From Galaxea fascicularis (taxonomy: Eukaryota; Cnidaria; Anthozoa; Scleractinia; Euphylliidae): a stretch of DNA of 64,000 nucleotides. Both the position numbers and the translations under genes were made by a program. The first letter of the stretch is position 1. Each line of letters opens with the position of its first letter. The stretch is taken from contig OX419346.1 of assembly GCA_948470475.1 (NCBI GenBank), forward strand, positions 4,255,231 through 4,319,230. Reading direction: 5' to 3'. The notes under the pieces are model-generated. The model was given only the letters and a program-made list of their open reading frames with translations, did no database searches and was not told where the DNA came from. Positions 12,201 to 21,672 of the stretch are shown one piece after another.

Positions 12201-15200
12201 AGGAATCACACCATCAACTCCCGCGAAATGCCGTGAAATTGAGGAGAATATGTGACAAATTACGAAAAAGCCCAAACTTCAAGGCAGATTTTCATCGTTA
12301 AAATGGCGGGGCCCGCCTGGGCCCGCCGCACGTTTCTTAAAGATCAACTATCGAACTAAAGTTCTGTGCAAAAATAATCCCCGATACTGACCCTTGATTG
12401 TCGAAAATCGAACAAATGATTGTCCATGTCAAACGCGTGTGCGTGACAACCGTTTTCAATTCAACAAGATTTCCATCGACTAGTTTTAATACAAAAAATG
12501 CTTACCTGAATTTAAAACTTGAACAATAACTGGCCCATATATTAAACTTGAAGCTCCCAGAAAATATTCCTTTCTTTCTTTACATCAATGTGGAAATCGG
12601 TCGAAGACGATGAACCATTCTTGACATTCCGAGACGAAAGTGTCCGCCATTGCTTCTGCAAAGGCGACGTTATGATTGGCCGATTAATGTCACGTGAACC
12701 GTGTCCAACACCGCCTGGTGGCCCATGGTTGGGTTTGTGTGTGGGTACCGTGAAGACACACGTCTCAAAACCTGACCACGATCTAGAGCGACAATTTCAG
12801 ACCACGATATATAGATTGACGTACTCTGTTGAAGATTTATCCTCTAAAGTCTCTCTTTTTTCCCAAACAAGCTTGGCTTGGCTGGAGTTGCTGACAAAAC
12901 GTGACGAGCACCCTTAAATCCAAGATCCTAGCAACACGAACTAACACGTATCCTTAATCTTTAATTGGATAAATTGCTAATAGCAAGGGTGATCTGGCAA
13001 TGGCAAAGCATGATTGTTGTAGAATTTTATGTAGTCAAGTAATTGGTTTTGTCATTTTGAAATATCTTCAGGTAGCACGAATCACTATGTAGCCGGAGCT
13101 AAAGGGAATATCGACTCATGTTTTTCGTGCACTTAATCGCAAACACGTCCACACAAGCATCGCTTTTGATTCCCGACATTTTTTTGACAAATTAGACAGA
13201 AGTAGCCAATTATTCACATAATTGTCTCGACAGCAGCTAGGCTTATATCGGATGATCGTTCTGTTCTGTTGGTTCTGTGATCATTCTGCGTTTCTGTGAT
13301 GGCATTAGATAAATGTTTTTCTTATGACCAGTCATTGATGAGACTTCCTGTCCCTAACAAAAGTATGCAGATCTCACCGGCTAATCGGTTTACTGGTTAG
13401 AATTAGGCTGCCGATATCTGTGTTTAACAAAGGAAGGATCAGAAGATGTAGGAAATGATTAATTAGTAATTTTCAGAAGAACAGCAGCCAGTCAACGAAA
13501 ATTGCGCTGATACTATAATACAAGTTCTGCGCAGTGATTTCTTGTGACTGTTTAATTTCCTAAACTAGCATTTTAGCAAGTGTTTATCTCCGGCCTAACG
13601 CAGACTCCCTGTTGCTATATCACGGTTGCAACTTCAAGAGCATTCAGTTGACCCTCCAGCAATCCTTTTATCACCACGTTTACTCCATCCCTTAAAAGCA
13701 AAAGCCTTAGAAAAGACAGAAAAATCTGCGTAGTATCGTCAGCCTGTGAACGTAAAGGCCAACGAAACTGATTTGAAAATACTTGATTTGTCAGTACGGC
13801 CATCAATTTTTACAGTCACGATATGCCTCTCCAGTTGTTAGGAAATTACCTCTCAGAACTTCGGAACTCTTTTAGTAATATTGGCAATGTTTTCGTGTAT
13901 TTGAGGGCAACCCCAGATGTCGGGTTTTCGAAGCGTATTTTATCGTGGCTATGAGGATGCAAGCGACCTGAGTTCGTCTCATGCTCACCTTTTAAAACTG
14001 TCATTAATCGGTCATCAGCCCAACACTATAGGACCGGAAGTGTTCTATTCTGTAGAAAAACGGGCACCGTCTGTCAGGTTCGGTCAGGTGCTATCTCTGA
14101 TTCTGCGCGCTGGCTCCAGGTCACCTCAACCGGGTAAATTGCGTTCAGTTTGCGCAATGAATTATGTGGTGCTGTAAGTATGGGCAGCAACTGTCAAGAA
14201 TAATATAATATAATAATAATATAGCACGAAGACCAGAATCTTCGAGGATTTTCGATTCAAATAAATATTTATGTTTCAATCCTCGTAGGTGAAAGCGCCG
14301 ATGTCAGTCAAATGTTCAGCTTGTTTGCGCTGGATGTCATAATGAAAGCTGCGTTTGGTCTGGAGACCGACATCCAACTGAACCCTGATCCGGTATTCGT
14401 CGAGAAAGCAAAAAGGGTTTTCCAAACACCCTTCTGGATTCGATTCTTTTCCATGTTCCCCTTATGGAATTACTTTAGGAGGTATAGTGCACTTAAATGT
14501 CAAATGTTACCGTTTGGCAAATTTAATCCTTTACATTCCCATGAATAGCCACTGTCATCACTTAACATATCACTAGTCAAGCGTACAGACATGAGAATAC
14601 AGGAAATGATCCCCAGTGATCAGTCGAGTTGACGTTTATACAAATTCTCCCTACTTGTAACAAACGAAATATGTGAGAATTGTAAAGAGAATTAGAAATG
14701 TTGATACTGGGGATTAGCGATTTAACTCAACCTCTGAACACAATTCTTCGCATCGTAGATACATCAACGTCCTCCAGGAAGCGGACTACTTTTTGGCCTT
14801 AGCGAAAGAAATGGTGGAGCAAAGAAACCAGCAGGGTTTCAAGGGCCAAACGGACCTTGTGCAACTGATGCTAAACGCACACGAAGAACATGTGGACGGA
14901 GTTAGTAAGCTTAGTGATGACGAGATTATGGCCCAATGTGTTCTATTTCTAGTGGCAGGTTTCGAAACTACAGGTAAATGAAACTATGGGTAATTGGCCT
15001 AGCGGCGAAAGAAAGCTTCCCCACACTGGGGTCTTGGGTATGCCTATTTTCTACGAAACAATGAATGGTCTATCCCTTCGATCTTTACCTAGCTAAGCAA
15101 GCAGTTTGTAGGAGGAAATTAATTGTCGTACACTTTTTTTTTTTTCATGAAAACGTTTAAGTTTGGAGCTAATGCTCGACGTCCTTAGTTTGTTTCCGCG

Positions 15201-16114
15201 ATTTGAGCCTGAAAACGTTCCTAATGTGTTCTTAAGTTACATGGTATACACACGATGTCGCCGGCGCCAACCAACTGCTGGTAAATTAGCTTTAAAAAAG
15301 CATTAAACATAGAGGTTCACAACGCGACATAAAGTCACCAGATTTTGCCGTGAAAAAGCAGGAAAAGTTCATGTTTACATAATATACTACTCATTTAATC
15401 ATATTATAATTTTGGCTAATCTCAGCCTCAACGTTCTTATAAAAAAGGTTCTTATGAAAAAAGTGTATTAACAGGTACTGGCCAAAACGAGGTTTTACAT
15501 GGGTGATTTCAAACTGACTTGCTTCTAATATTGTTTTTACTCGCGGTCCAGGCAATACTTTGACGAGCATTGCATATTATCTGGCTACATACCCTGATGT
15601 TCAAGATCGTCTCCTCCAGGAAATTGACGAGTTGGTCGAGACGCGCGATAATAAGGCACTATATGACGTGGTACAAAAAGTCGGGTACATCGATCAAGTC
15701 ACCTGGGAGGTCCTGCGTCTCTGTGGACCTGCATTCAACATTATCCGAGAGTGCGCAGAAGACACCATTTACAAAGGTATTCGCTTTCCTAAGGGTATCA
15801 GCATTAACATCCCAACGTACGTTTTGCATCGGGACCCGCAAGTATGGGAGAATCCACTGGAATTCAACCCTAAAAATTTCTCCCCTGAAGCGAAACAGAA
15901 GCGGGATCCGTTCTCATTTCAACCGTTTGGATCAGGCCCACGGCAGTGCATTGGAATGCGGCTAGCTATGTTGGAAATCAAACTAGGACTAATGAAAGTG
16001 TTGCGGCGATTCAAGTTTGAACGCGCCCCTGAAACCGTCGTAACATTGGAGCATAAGGCAATGCTCCTGATGTCACCCAAGGATACCATCTACGTCAAGA
16101 TAAGAGCCCGTTAA
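3269..16114 (+). CDS. CYP3-clan cytochrome P450 (CYP3A/thromboxane synthase-like), 4 exons, 497 aa
   Basis: Microsomal haem-thiolate monooxygenase; the substrate cannot be read from sequence. Exons: 3269-3791, 14289-14481, 14759-14973, 15552-16114. All junctions are GT..AG with matching phases (1, 2, 1) and total 1494 nt, the normal length for the family. The protein has an N-terminal membrane anchor (about residues 10-33), a proline-rich hinge LPGPKPWPWIGNL, I-helix AGFETT ending at residue 309 (exon 3/4 junction), ExxR as EVLR (E363-R366), and the haem loop FGSGPRQCIG with Cys443. The ATG at 3269 has A at -3 and G at +4; an upstream in-frame TTG is not needed. Overall order and motifs follow CYP3A/CYP5A. 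Intron 1 is 10.5 kb because it contains an EXO1-like relic and a full BEL retrotransposon in the same orientation. A MITE lies directly at the stop codon. A broken paralogous exon lies 2 kb upstream, so this was a small P450 cluster. Confidence 0.93.
4103..5030 (+). pseudogene. EXO1-like (XPG-family nuclease) gene relic with introns
   Basis: In order along the plus strand there are fragments resembling the N-terminal nuclease of exonuclease 1. At 4103-4225: 'GLLPMLKEISEDVHIKSF' then 'INAYCWMHNGSIYC' (EXO1 has a GLL...TYCWLHKGAIAC pattern). At 4263-4398: 'LLLTNKIRAIVVFDGF' followed by a GT donor. At about 4530-4630: 'LWRQGEKDKAR' and 'KAVDVTNEMALKVFE' followed by GTATGC. At about 4975-5030: 'DFVISEDSDFL', the acidic active-site block. 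An in-frame TGA, frame changes between fragments, a partial local duplication ('gtatttactgcatg' twice) and loss of the APYEADAQ block make it non-functional. Intron-like gaps remain, so it is a segmental copy, not a processed one. It lies inside P450 intron 1. Domain identity is from recalled family motifs and was not searched. Confidence 0.65.
5031..5561. other. P450 intron 1, unclassified sequence left of the BEL element
   Basis: Contains T-runs, a possible acceptor (ttattgcag at about 5180) and short coding-like stretches around 5320-5450, but no family I can name. It may be the 3' continuation of the EXO1-like relic, or part of the same host segment that resumes at 11457 on the other side of the retrotransposon. 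Confidence 0.4.
5566..5846 (+). repeat. 5' LTR of the BEL element
   Basis: It begins TGACCGGAACTGAGCG and ends TTCAGGAAA. It matches 11172-11452 over 281 bases with one difference. Part of the terminal AAA could belong to flanking sequence; the ends were chosen to give the ACGG target duplication. Confidence 0.95.
5849..5864 (+). other. Putative tRNA primer-binding site
   Basis: TGGCGACCACGACGGG starts two bases after the 5' LTR. TGG at the start is the complement of a tRNA 3' CCA end, as expected for a minus-strand primer site. The type resembles the arginine-tRNA primers used by many invertebrate LTR elements, but the tRNA was not checked. Confidence 0.6.
5935..11076 (+). CDS. BEL/Pao gag-pol polyprotein, 1713 aa, intact
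   Basis: One frame from ATG at 5935 to TGA at 11076. Residues 1-150 are charged and coiled-coil-like (gag). About 145-300 matches the gag region annotated as DUF1759 ('FNGSFADWPRFW'). Zinc knuckles start near residue 338 (CVYCHASDHKPSEC) and 365. The aspartic protease core LLDTGAG has its Asp at 442. Reverse transcriptase carries YVDD from residue 846, followed by an RNase H-like region (HAFGDASIHG). The integrase has an HH-CC zinc region (His about 1312-1317, Cys1347 and Cys1350) and a D1383, D1446, E1493 catalytic triad, followed by a DUF5641-like C-terminus. No envelope-like frame follows. No stop or frameshift is present, unlike the LINE fragments at the right of the window. Confidence 0.97.
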   Translation: MASEALESTLQTKLTQLAITQDKTGDVLKTEKRSTIARHLETLKNTLTDVEHARRAVEAQKIAAKETTEEIKEWNAGVEAKVVQADENLEILEEWLRDQKLRQETHEQEERMQFEIKLYETKLKLQEELEQKKNEVSDTPNTQAKLPKLVITKFNGSFADWPRFWGQYSETIDKSSVPPVTKFSYLRELLDHKVKKAVEGLPHTAEGYNRAVSILKDRFGKESEIVNAYVKELLDLPYIPTPNARKIHEFYDKLSYCVQSLESLKQLHTVNGMASMTLEKLPAIRGDLVRNDPDWETWGFLKLTEALKLWTRRNPTEGSKERPNRVFQTQQKEGKRSCVYCHASDHKPSECTAVTSIEKRKGILTTKKLCFNCTGPYHRSAECKSTATCQHCKRRHHTSICDKTKELKPEGVMTAHPHSGEGVIYPVVLIEIDGIKTHALLDTGAGSSYASAKLIKALNKRPKETKTKRIDMMLGSTTTKVEIYSATLNAVDSDFKMNIELSKVQKPQLMTIDNPNYAALVEKYSHLKGVKINDPDDRPQFPIHVVLGASEYASIKTTTAQRVGKPGQPVAERTLLGWTVMSPGSEDVGHPILLTQSTSADYEQLCALDVLGLADTPENDQLTVFEEFKEQLERSPEGWYQTKLPWKENHPPLPTNETGSKRRLEHLIRKLQRNCQYGEYDDIIQEQLQQGVIEIAPEKPSTKEFYIPHKGVNRKEAESTKLRIVYDASARESNSQPSLNDCLHPGPPLQNLLWSILVRSRFYPLILTGDLQKAFLQIRIKQEERDALRFHWRHPSSCQTVVYRFTRALFGLTCSPFLLGGVIQQHLEKWEHRYPELVKEIRDGLYVDDLMAGGATIEETKGKKAATIEVFQDATFTVHKWHSNSSELEAENDSDAGELTHAKQQLGGTKPSGCKLLGLPWDREQDVLRVVLNVEEGSSTTKRSILSQLAKVYDPLGLASPNTLNGKLLYRDICDTKVPWDAQLPEPLLKRWTGWSNTLTDDLTVPRALAPYHQPISEITLHAFGDASIHGVSAAVYAVVQQTQGLTQGLVCAKSRIAKRNLTIPRLELIAGHMAVNLVTNVQKALRTDPVGIHCWLDSTVALYWIKGKGEYRQFVANRVHKIQQFSEVSWHHVPTSENPADLGSRGLNVVNSQLWKKGPTWLSDPPKWPQDVLLSPSPESLAEAKTTREILTTAMTENDALNHLFDKYPLKTVLRIGAWIYRFIYNCQNNPGRKQQGPISTQEVEQQELWWIKQAQKAAQHSSQFQADQLQLNLQLNAQQVLECRGRILGEYPIYLPDNHPFTQKLVFQAHLATLHGGVGLTMAKVREKYWVPRLRRLAKKMRGTCNGCKRLRAKPYPAPPPGNLPSTRTQGSTPFQVVGVDFAGPIRYKSTPKTESKAYLVLYACSLTRAVHLDLLKSLEVREFIPSLKRFIARRGRSEIIYSDNGATFKAAAKWLQKVRKDEQFHKFLADSSIKWHFNLSRAPWWGGQFERLIGLFKSAFNKSIGNATLRWAELEEVVLDVEVALNNRPLGYLEDDVELPVLTPHSMLHMNPSYLPELEAYHVPDKDLRKRAKYLIKCKEVMWNRWTREYLRSLREQHRQAGGEQTCHPNTGDVVIVKDDNKNRHLWKLGIVSKLIKGKDGIVRGAQLKTTNGSIERPVQLLYHLELTCDRQANTVLDPTAPEFRPLSSRPRRDAAVAAAVRMQDIAAQE
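11163..11171 (+). other. Polypurine tract of the BEL element
   Basis: GGGGGAGGG abuts the 3' LTR. This is the expected plus-strand priming site for an LTR retroelement. Confidence 0.75.
11172..11452 (+). repeat. 3' LTR of the BEL element
   Basis: 281-bp direct copy of 5566-5846 with a single C-to-T difference. It is followed by the target duplication ACGG at 11453-11456. Confidence 0.95.
11457..12300. other. P450 intron 1: relic with a possible HIRAN-like fragment
   Basis: A plus-strand frame at 11640-11850 contains 'PFKVMGVAH', 'NAISVFIDYG' and 'VGYIGQELTKF'. These resemble the HIRAN DNA-end-binding fold (…NAI.V…VGYI..EL…), but the middle is deleted and there is no start or domain partner. 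On the minus strand near 12095 a short ATG-initiated stretch (MSSKRPFGPQVEALP) looks like a gene start after a splice acceptor, but it cannot be extended. Both are probably transposon-borne or dead gene pieces interrupted by the BEL insertion. Identification is tentative. Confidence 0.3.
12301..14288. other. Remainder of P450 intron 1
   Basis: It opens with a GC-rich palindromic 'ggcggggcccgcctgggcccgcc' type stretch near 12304, then ordinary AT-rich intron. Frames at 12588-12917 and 13917-14177 show no domain signal. It ends in the acceptor tcctcgtag at 14281-14288. Confidence 0.45.
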
Positions 16115-16116
16115 AT

Positions 16117-16327
16117 GAGGGTCCCCTATACCACTTTGCAAAATGCATTCACGTAAAAATATTGAGACTGTTCACGCGTCACGGATAATTCCCAAAATTC
16201 GTTCACGTTCACGATAAATCAAATATCGGCAATCACGAATCACGAATAAACAAATAAACCTAAATCACGTTTCACGAGAAAAAAATAGTCCCAATCACGT
16301 TTCACGAAAAAAGTATAGGGGACCCTC
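16117..16327. mobile_element. 211-bp MITE inserted at the P450 stop codon
   Basis: Perfect terminal inverted repeats GAGGGTCCCCTATAC / GTATAGGGGACCCTC are flanked by the direct repeat TTAAAT (16111-16116 and 16328-16333). The first TTAAAT includes the P450 stop codon TAA (16112-16114), so the target duplication carries the stop. The interior is rich in repeated TCACG / 'atcacgtttcacgaa' motifs. There is no coding capacity. Confidence 0.85.
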
Positions 16328-16333
16328 TTAAAT

Positions 16334-17442
16334 GAAGCTGGAATCTTTCCGTGAAAAGCTTTATCTCTGTTTTAGCACTTTCTTGGTCTTTTCTTAAAGC
16401 TTTTTTAAAGCTTAAAAGACGTTCCATGTGTTTTTAAGTCGATCCCTGCAAACAAACACCCGTAGTCACTGCGCGGATAGAACTTCATTGTGCATTGATC
16501 GGTGTTTGCGGAATCAACCATACTTGGTAGCGCAAATGCTTTGGCAAAGCAAATATCTTGTCTACTAAGTTCCAAGCAATATATAGCGGAAGTAAGAATT
16601 TCACAAAGTACATGGTACAAAAATGGAATCTTGAATTTTATTCTTTATTTGATTTTACTTTATGTTATTTACAAATTCTTTAGCTCCAAAGTTGTGAGCA
16701 GACTTGCTATAATGACTCAGTTATGTTTTCACTTTTATGTTTGAAAATCTCGTGGTCTTTAGTCATGTGATGACTATTTTTTTCTTTTGGTTTATTTACA
16801 AACATACATACACTTGTAAAGCGCTTGGTTAGTCATGGTTGTGTAATTATATGGCAAATAATTGTTAGGAAATCGAAGGATGACAAGACTATGAAGCAAC
16901 CTATAAAAGGTCTAGTTATTTGCTATATACACACGACACCCGCTTAATACTCTCTTGTATTTTGTTTAAGCCGTACCATTTTGTTTTTGAGGTGGGATTA
17001 AATTGGGGAGGGATAAGCAATTTTTGGACGCTTGTTTTGAATAGCAAATTTTTCCACGGGTTTCCAAGTTTTTCTTGACAACTTTCTTAATCACCAGGAA
17101 AACTCTTCATATAAGATTGATTTTTGTGTCAGTTTTCGACCCTGAAATCTAAAATGCATGGTCCACTCGGATCAAGGTCGACACTCACCACAAATCAAGG
17201 GTTTCTTTGAGCAAGCAAATTGTAAAAGAAACTACAACGGTCCGCATAAGGATAATTATCCTAAGGCTCATCGTCTTAATTAGTTGCTATGAAAAAGAAA
17301 ACATTTGCCCAGTCATCATATTTAAAACGAAATCCAATATCACAGTTCAGAGAATACGGGAAGTAAGAGGAATAGGCTATACATTCTATATAACGCCTGT
17401 GTAAGATTCACTGAATAAAACAGGATTTCAACGTCCCTTTTC
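16334..17442. other. Intergenic between P450 and the first LACTBL1-like gene
   Basis: About 1.1 kb, AT-rich. It should contain the P450 3' UTR and the 3' UTR of the minus-strand gene that ends at 17443. A short 'cttaaagcttttttaaagcttaaaag' palindromic stretch lies near 16393. No further gene is seen. Confidence 0.5.
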
Positions 17443-19125
17443 TTAGAAAATACGAGTTGCGTTCATAAGGCTACTGGGAACTTTAAATCCCGGTGACAGA
17501 CCATTTTCGTCAAAAGGAAGGAAGTAAAAGTCCGCAAAATGTCCCAATTGGCCGTAATAGCAAGTATCTGTAGGATATACAAAACTGGCTTGGAATAACA
17601 ATTCATAGCCAATATAACGAACCTCGAAGTTTTGTTTGGGAGATGACACCACCAGGAAATTATCGTTTCTTACGATTTGCACCACTGATGTGATGATTTT
17701 AGAACTTATGAGATCTGTTTCAGCTAAGGTGTAGTTTCCAATATAAGGCCCCGGCTCGACTGGGAATGGGGCGGAACGTTGTAAGTCAAAGAGAGTGTCA
17801 TTTAAAGCAGGGAGAAGTATTTTAAAGATGTCGCGTTCTAGTGAGGGTGGGGTTCCTTTCGGAATAAAGGTATTTGAACTTATGAGTAGATTCATGCCAA
17901 CTTGCAGCTCAGGGACCACCGAAAATGCTGCCGTGTACGAATCGATGTTGCCCCCTTTATTTCGAACCAGATAATTTTCTTGGAACGTCATTTCCCACGG
18001 AGCTCCCCATAACGTTACCCCGTCAGAAGCAATATTCATAGGGTACATCATTTCCCAGAGAGAAGCCGGTTCAAAGAGGCTTTGTCTCGATGGCTGGGTA
18101 AACATCATTCCAAGCTTGGCCATGTCTTCGAGCGTTGAGTACATTTGGCCAGTTGGGGCGATCCAGTTGATATTCATGAAGGGAAGCCTTGTGCCATTTG
18201 CATAATGCGGAAAAGCCATGTTCTTACGCACATCTTCGGTGATGACAAACCCAGTGTCAGTCATGTTTAAGGGTCCCAAGATACGCTCGCTTACCCAGCT
18301 CTCAAAGGTCTGATTTTTCAAGAGTCTCTCAGTCAGCAGCCTGCCAAGTAAAGCGTATCCAAGGTTACTGTAAGAAGGCATAGTTCCTGGGGGTAGCACC
18401 AGGCTGCGATTCTTCAGTTTCTCTAATTGGTCTTCGGAAGTGACATTGGCACAAATGAAGAAGCAAGGTGCTTCGCGTGGTAACCCCGACATCTGACTCG
18501 CAATTTGTCTCATAGTGATATTCTTCATCGTGAAGGGATTTTTAATGTAAAAATCCGGAGCGTATTTACTTAAAGGGTCATCGAGCGAATCAATCAAGCC
18601 ATCTTCGTAAAATTTATACAGCATCAAGACTACGAAGACCTTAGAGATGCTTCCAATTCGGTAAACCGTCTGGTCACTGGGCTTGTTTTCCCCTTTGTAA
18701 ACTTTACGTCCATAATGCGAACTCCAGAGCGTCCGATTCTGATAGAATATGTTGACTGATATCGCAGGAAGCTGTGCTGTTGTGTTGACAGCAGAGTTGA
18801 CAAGGTCTCCAATCCTTGATAGCGCCTTGGAAAGCCCTTGAGGAATGGAGTTCGGCATGGGAAGAAGACTTGGTTGCCGAGGACATGGAAGCTGATATTT
18901 CGGCAACTCAGTTTTGCTCTCTCTAGTGTTGATGTCTACTCCACCGTTCTCGTCGTTTCGCTTGACATCGCACTGTTTATCGTCCTTTAAGACCTGCCAA
19001 ATGAGCAAAGCTGTCACGATAATTGCGACTATGCACGCTATAGAAGCGACAGCTTGCCATATTCTCACTGTTCGTGAATTTTGGAACGTTATCGACTCAA
19101 TCACGAGATTTTCAACACTCGCCAT
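17443..19125 (-). CDS. Membrane-anchored beta-lactamase-fold serine hydrolase (LACTBL1-like), 560 aa
   Basis: A single uninterrupted frame. A short cytoplasmic N-terminus is followed by one hydrophobic segment (about residues 22-46) that acts as a signal anchor, a Cys-rich/proline linker, then a class C beta-lactamase/penicillin-binding fold. The catalytic SxxK is S159-I-S-K162 (GSISK), the YxN motif is Y252-S-N254 (PSYSNLGYALLG), and a KGG near the region 'NKGGNIDSY' takes the place of the KTG/HTG third motif. All active-site elements are therefore present, suggesting an active peptidase or esterase with the catalytic domain outside the cytosol. Many N-x-S/T sites fit a glycoprotein. The family is the animal LACTBL1-like group; its substrate is unknown. 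It is intronless, minus strand, and head-to-head with a clear paralogue at 24131-25810. Length and domain order match that paralogue closely. Confidence 0.9.
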   Translation of the reverse strand: MASVENLVIESITFQNSRTVRIWQAVASIACIVAIIVTALLIWQVLKDDKQCDVKRNDENGGVDINTRESKTELPKYQLPCPRQPSLLPMPNSIPQGLSKALSRIGDLVNSAVNTTAQLPAISVNIFYQNRTLWSSHYGRKVYKGENKPSDQTVYRIGSISKVFVVLMLYKFYEDGLIDSLDDPLSKYAPDFYIKNPFTMKNITMRQIASQMSGLPREAPCFFICANVTSEDQLEKLKNRSLVLPPGTMPSYSNLGYALLGRLLTERLLKNQTFESWVSERILGPLNMTDTGFVITEDVRKNMAFPHYANGTRLPFMNINWIAPTGQMYSTLEDMAKLGMMFTQPSRQSLFEPASLWEMMYPMNIASDGVTLWGAPWEMTFQENYLVRNKGGNIDSYTAAFSVVPELQVGMNLLISSNTFIPKGTPPSLERDIFKILLPALNDTLFDLQRSAPFPVEPGPYIGNYTLAETDLISSKIITSVVQIVRNDNFLVVSSPKQNFEVRYIGYELLFQASFVYPTDTCYYGQLGHFADFYFLPFDENGLSPGFKVPSSLMNATRIF

Positions 19126-21594
19126 TGCTTAGGAAATCGAAAACCGCTGTCGGTCAAAGTGGCGTCGCTTTTTCTTTTGCTCTGCCCTATAAACGCTTTG
19201 CGAAATCGCCGTGCGCACGTCATCAAGGTAACCCAAGCATTAGATAACTATCAGTGCTCATAAGCGTGCGACAATTACCGATGCCAGACCTATGCGATTT
19301 ATCACCTGTGTCACGTCCATGAAATAAATAAAATATAATAATGTCAAGAACAGGCGCATGACAATGGAATACCAAATGAACTCGTAACTCTATTACATAT
19401 CGATTTAATGCCGTTGCTCATTTTCATGACGAAAGTACCGCATATCGGACACACATACAAGCATACACACGATCATGCCAAGCCATTTCTTGTCAGTTTA
19501 ACGTTCTCGTTCTAATGAGCTCCTTCATGGTTATAGTCAATCAACACTATGATTTATTATTCCTTTTTCACATAGCAATCGACGTGCTTAATTTGTTTAT
19601 TTTTTTGAAGGAGCATTGCGAAAATTTGAATAAATATTCGAACCGATTTCAGCTGCTCTTAATTACTGTGCCAGTTATTAATGACGCAAGCTAAAATAGA
19701 CAAATTTAGCTATTTGAAAACGATGCTTAATGGAGATTATTATTAAACGCAAGCTCATTTCACAGTGGGCGTTAAAAAAAAAAAGACGCTTAAAATGAAA
19801 ACAGCTTCGCAAGAAAAACTCGGCTCACTGTCACAGTTTAAATGGCGACATTTGCTGATTTTGTAGCCAGAATAGAACCTACCCTTGGTTGAACTCCCTT
19901 TGGAGGGTGAAATGATTTGCATCGATTTTAATTATATCGTTTTAAGGCAGAGCAAAAGAGAGAGACCACCAGAAAAAAAAGGTCCAATTTATACATCCCT
20001 TAATCAATATTATATTCAATATCATAATATTCCCTTTATTATTTTGGTGGCAGAAAATATTACGCAACGCCATTCCCACTTAACATTCTCCCAGGTGGGT
20101 CTTTCTAGTTGGTGCGTTGCAAAACAGATTCTTTGTAGTGAATTATATGAGTGGAATGACTACGAAATTTAAGTTCAATATTTGTTGTCTTCGTCTTGAT
20201 GTTTTGTCGTCCGTAATTGGGGCCAGACATCCTTTTAACTCCCTCGGTTATTTCCCGTAACGTTTTCCCTTGTAATTGGTCTCATAGATCACTCCGATAA
20301 AGTCTACTCTCAGCATGCCAGCATTATACAGAGCCCAATTTATTGTTTGGAAAAAGTGAAAAATACGTTGCCCCGACTTCTCCGCCCTTTGTCAAAATCC
20401 ACTCATTTGGATTCATCCAATCTCAGAGCATTTCGTTATCCATGAAACGTGCTAATTATCTCTGAAAACTGGCAAAAATTTTAAAAATTTCGATATTTTA
20501 AGAGGATCACTAATAATTAATGATTCATGCTCTTTTAAATTTACTTCGGACAAGGTAAAGTAAGTCATAACTTCTGGAAAGCAACTAAATACTTTAATTC
20601 TTAACCTGCTGTAGCAAAGATACTTGAATTTTAATCCATTTTGCTAGGAGCGTTGCTAATTAAAATTTGGGAAACATAAGCAGTTCAACGAAATGGAGCA
20701 AAAGAAAATCTAAAATGCCGCTGTTTATTGTCTTACCTGTTTTAGCCAATCCGGGAGTTTATATTTAGAGATTTCCGCTAAGAGGAGATATGCTACATTA
20801 ATTACAATAAATTCAAGCTTGGTGATATGATAGCATATTCTACCAGTTTGGGGGATTAATCCATTATCATGCATTTATATCCAAACCTTAATGGACATTG
20901 TCAAAATCTGGCACGATTTGCAAATTTTTTTTTTTAATTCGTGCTGCAAAATTAAGTCCAATATTAATAAAAAGCTGAGTCATCGATCAAAGCGCCCACG
21001 CAAGAATGCGTCACGGTATCCTTGAGATGGACATGCAATTTTGGGCCGTAGATTTATCATTGCGCTCAAAGGGATACTCGTCGCGAGGGTTTTTACGCTC
21101 AGGGATCGAAATGATAAATATTCTCAAGCACCTGTGTGGCTCGGCATTTTTGTTGACTTCAAATTTCCTGATATATTTCTTGCCGTCTTGAATTTATTTC
21201 ACCTTTGTCTTCCATTTTCCCTCTTCTCGCGATTACCAGCAAAATGCCTCCAAATTCCCGCGGAAGAAGGGGGGGGGGGTGGGGTGGGCGGGTCTTTATT
21301 CCCCCAAGGAAGGGGCGTGGGAGGTGGCGACAGAACGAACTTCCATTTGCCGCTTGAAACGCTTACCTTTAACGTTGCAGTAAACTTGAAGAACATTATT
21401 TTTGGGTAACCTTTATTCCAAAGAGCTTTTTACCTTTTTTCAAGTAAAACAAAAATACCTGACTCAGTCTCTTTAAGGAATGATCAAAATTGAACGAACC
21501 CTTCACATAAAGAATATTTAAAGGAAACCTTTCAATCCACCAAAACGTTTACATATTTCAAGCATCGCATTCACTGGCAGTTTATTTATTCGAA
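19126..21594. other. Intergenic between the two divergent LACTBL1-like genes, left part
   Basis: No gene is recognised. The first few hundred bases upstream of 19125 should hold the promoter of the minus-strand gene. A G-rich run at about 21269-21325 is a simple repeat. Open frames such as 19885-20172 and 21041-21409 have no family features. Confidence 0.45.
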
Positions 21595-21660
21595 TGGGCC
21601 ATTTCCGAATAATTACCTCTGGCCTCTTTTTCAAAGCGGGTTTTAGTGCTCATCGTTTTA
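21595..21660. repeat. Single diverged arm of the 53.4-kb foldback family
   Basis: 'gggccatttccga', 'cctct...ttcaaagcggg' and 'agtgct' follow in the same order and spacing as the inner arm of the element at 53409-53726. Only one arm is present, so this is a decayed or truncated copy. Confidence 0.5.
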
Positions 21661-21672
21661 TATGCAAATGAT

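Noticed and set aside
12588..12917. 109-aa plus-strand open frame in P450 intron 1 as a gene
   Set aside because: No family resemblance and no flanking exons; composition fits non-coding intron.
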